DNA from: Bacteroidota bacterium
Lineage (GTDB): Bacteria; Bacteroidota; Bacteroidia; 2-12-FULL-35-15
Assembly (NCBI GenBank): GCA_023251805.1
Contig: JAHEYB010000014.1
Location: 1-62,554, forward strand
Length of the DNA stretch: 62,554 nucleotides
Direction of reading: 5' to 3'
Position 1 is the first letter of the stretch, and the number at the start of each line of letters is the position of its first letter. The translations under genes and the position numbers were made by a program. Below the pieces are notes generated by a model. It was given only the letters and a program-made list of their open reading frames with translations. It was not told the origin of the DNA and made no database searches. Of this stretch, positions 62,048-62,554 are shown piece by piece.

Positions 62048-62554
62048 ATAAAATAATATTTTTTAGCTTGTAACTAATTGCTAAGCTCTTCATATAAACA
62101 TAACACATCCATGTAGGTAAAGAAATAAATATCATCGCGTATCTCCTGTATCGTTCTATGCCTGTTATTTCATATATTATTGATGCTTTAATAAGTGCTG
62201 ATTCTTTACTCAACTTTAGCTCCTCTACTAATTTTTCATCTAACATTTTTTTGTGATAAGCTATTTTAGGCTGCAAAATTTTTTGATACTTTCTCTCTGG
62301 CAAAAATTTATCAATTTTCAGGCATACTTTTAAGCCATGTAAAAACATCTTAAAATTATCATTACTATAACTTTTATGAACACGAACCAATGCATTGGTG
62401 TTAGTACTTTCATCAAATAAAAAATTTGCATTTCCAATTGCAAAACGCAACCATAAGTCCCAATCTTCATTGTAATATAATTCCTCATCCATTCCACCGA
62501 ATTTCTGAATCAATGATTTCTTAAATAAAGGGGAATGAATGACCATCAAATTAC
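62040..62554 (-). CDS. Glycosyltransferase family 2 protein, C-terminal fragment at window edge
   Basis: The frame is open to the last base of the window, so the N-terminal GT-A motifs lie outside. The visible 171 codons start NLMVIHSPLFKKSLIQKFGG, then YYNEDWDLWLRFA, the ExD/DxW acceptor region typical of GT2 enzymes, followed by a helical basic C-terminus. The Met codons near the edge are internal, not starts. It is the most upstream visible gene of the right-hand operon and overlaps the next gene by 8 bases. Confidence 0.85.
   Translation of the reverse strand, partial: NLMVIHSPLFKKSLIQKFGGMDEELYYNEDWDLWLRFAIGNANFLFDESTNTNALVRVHKSYSNDNFKMFLHGLKVCLKIDKFLPERKYQKILQPKIAYHKKMLDEKLVEELKLSKESALIKASIIYEITGIERYRRYAMIFISLPTWMCYVYMKSLAISYKLKNIILYA

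Overview
AT-rich chromosome segment of a member of the Bacteroidota. The lineage is inferred from type IX secretion (T9SS) C-terminal sorting domains on four proteins, a run of PorE-like TPR/beta-propeller/OmpA proteins, S74 'tail fiber' proteins with the N-terminal domain common in this phylum, and promoter-like TANNTTTG (-7) boxes with few Shine-Dalgarno sites. I cannot name a genus. No tRNA, rRNA, CRISPR array, insertion sequence or prophage was recognised.

Layout. (1) 1-13977: a surface-glycan locus. It holds a partial WecB epimerase, a NodB-like deacetylase, a FemAB/GNAT-like transferase, two methyltransferases, a sugar aminotransferase, two glycosyltransferases, an LpxD-like and a second left-handed-beta-helix acyltransferase, a PIG-L deacetylase, an MBOAT/SGNH O-acylation pair and a nucleotide-sugar epimerase. 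(2) 14021-18238: an operon of a small T9SS-sorted protein and two S74 fiber proteins. (3) 18401-24146: glycan export, with a GT2, a Wzt-like ATPase carrying a C-terminal glycan-binding domain, a Wzm-like permease and a Wzc-type tyrosine autokinase ending in a Tyr-Gly repeat tail. (4) 24476-32518: the most unusual part. A tiny secreted protein with a PLDSG/transmembrane/basic C-terminus is followed, across a terminator that overlaps its stop codon, by a 170-aa exosortase. The pair lies between two convergent paralogous T9SS proteins, and a membrane protein resembling exosortase-F-associated proteins follows. (5) 32568-35293: housekeeping genes glyA and a 2-oxo-acid dehydrogenase E2. (6) 35323-44110: four tandem PorE-like paralogues separated by hairpins, two of which carry an altered OmpA-like domain. 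(7) 44138-53514: an exonuclease, an FAH-family enzyme, a DUF4197 lipoprotein, a large T9SS protein, two universal stress proteins, a nucleoside phosphorylase and a SirB1-like protein. (8) 53516-62554: a second, tightly coupled glycan operon read leftward, with GT2s, a GT11 fucosyltransferase, a GT4, a NeuD/PglD-like acetyltransferase, a Wzy/WaaL-type protein, a DegT aminotransferase and a PglC-type initiating sugar-phosphate transferase.

How the parts fit (inference). Regions 1 and 3 would build, decorate and export one polysaccharide by an ABC transporter, and region 8 would build a fucose-containing repeat unit by a polymerase-dependent route. The T9SS substrates and the exosortase substrate would be placed in the same cell surface, in keeping with the known tendency of exosortases to sit beside exopolysaccharide genes. 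All family calls come from reading the translated sequence; no database search was possible.
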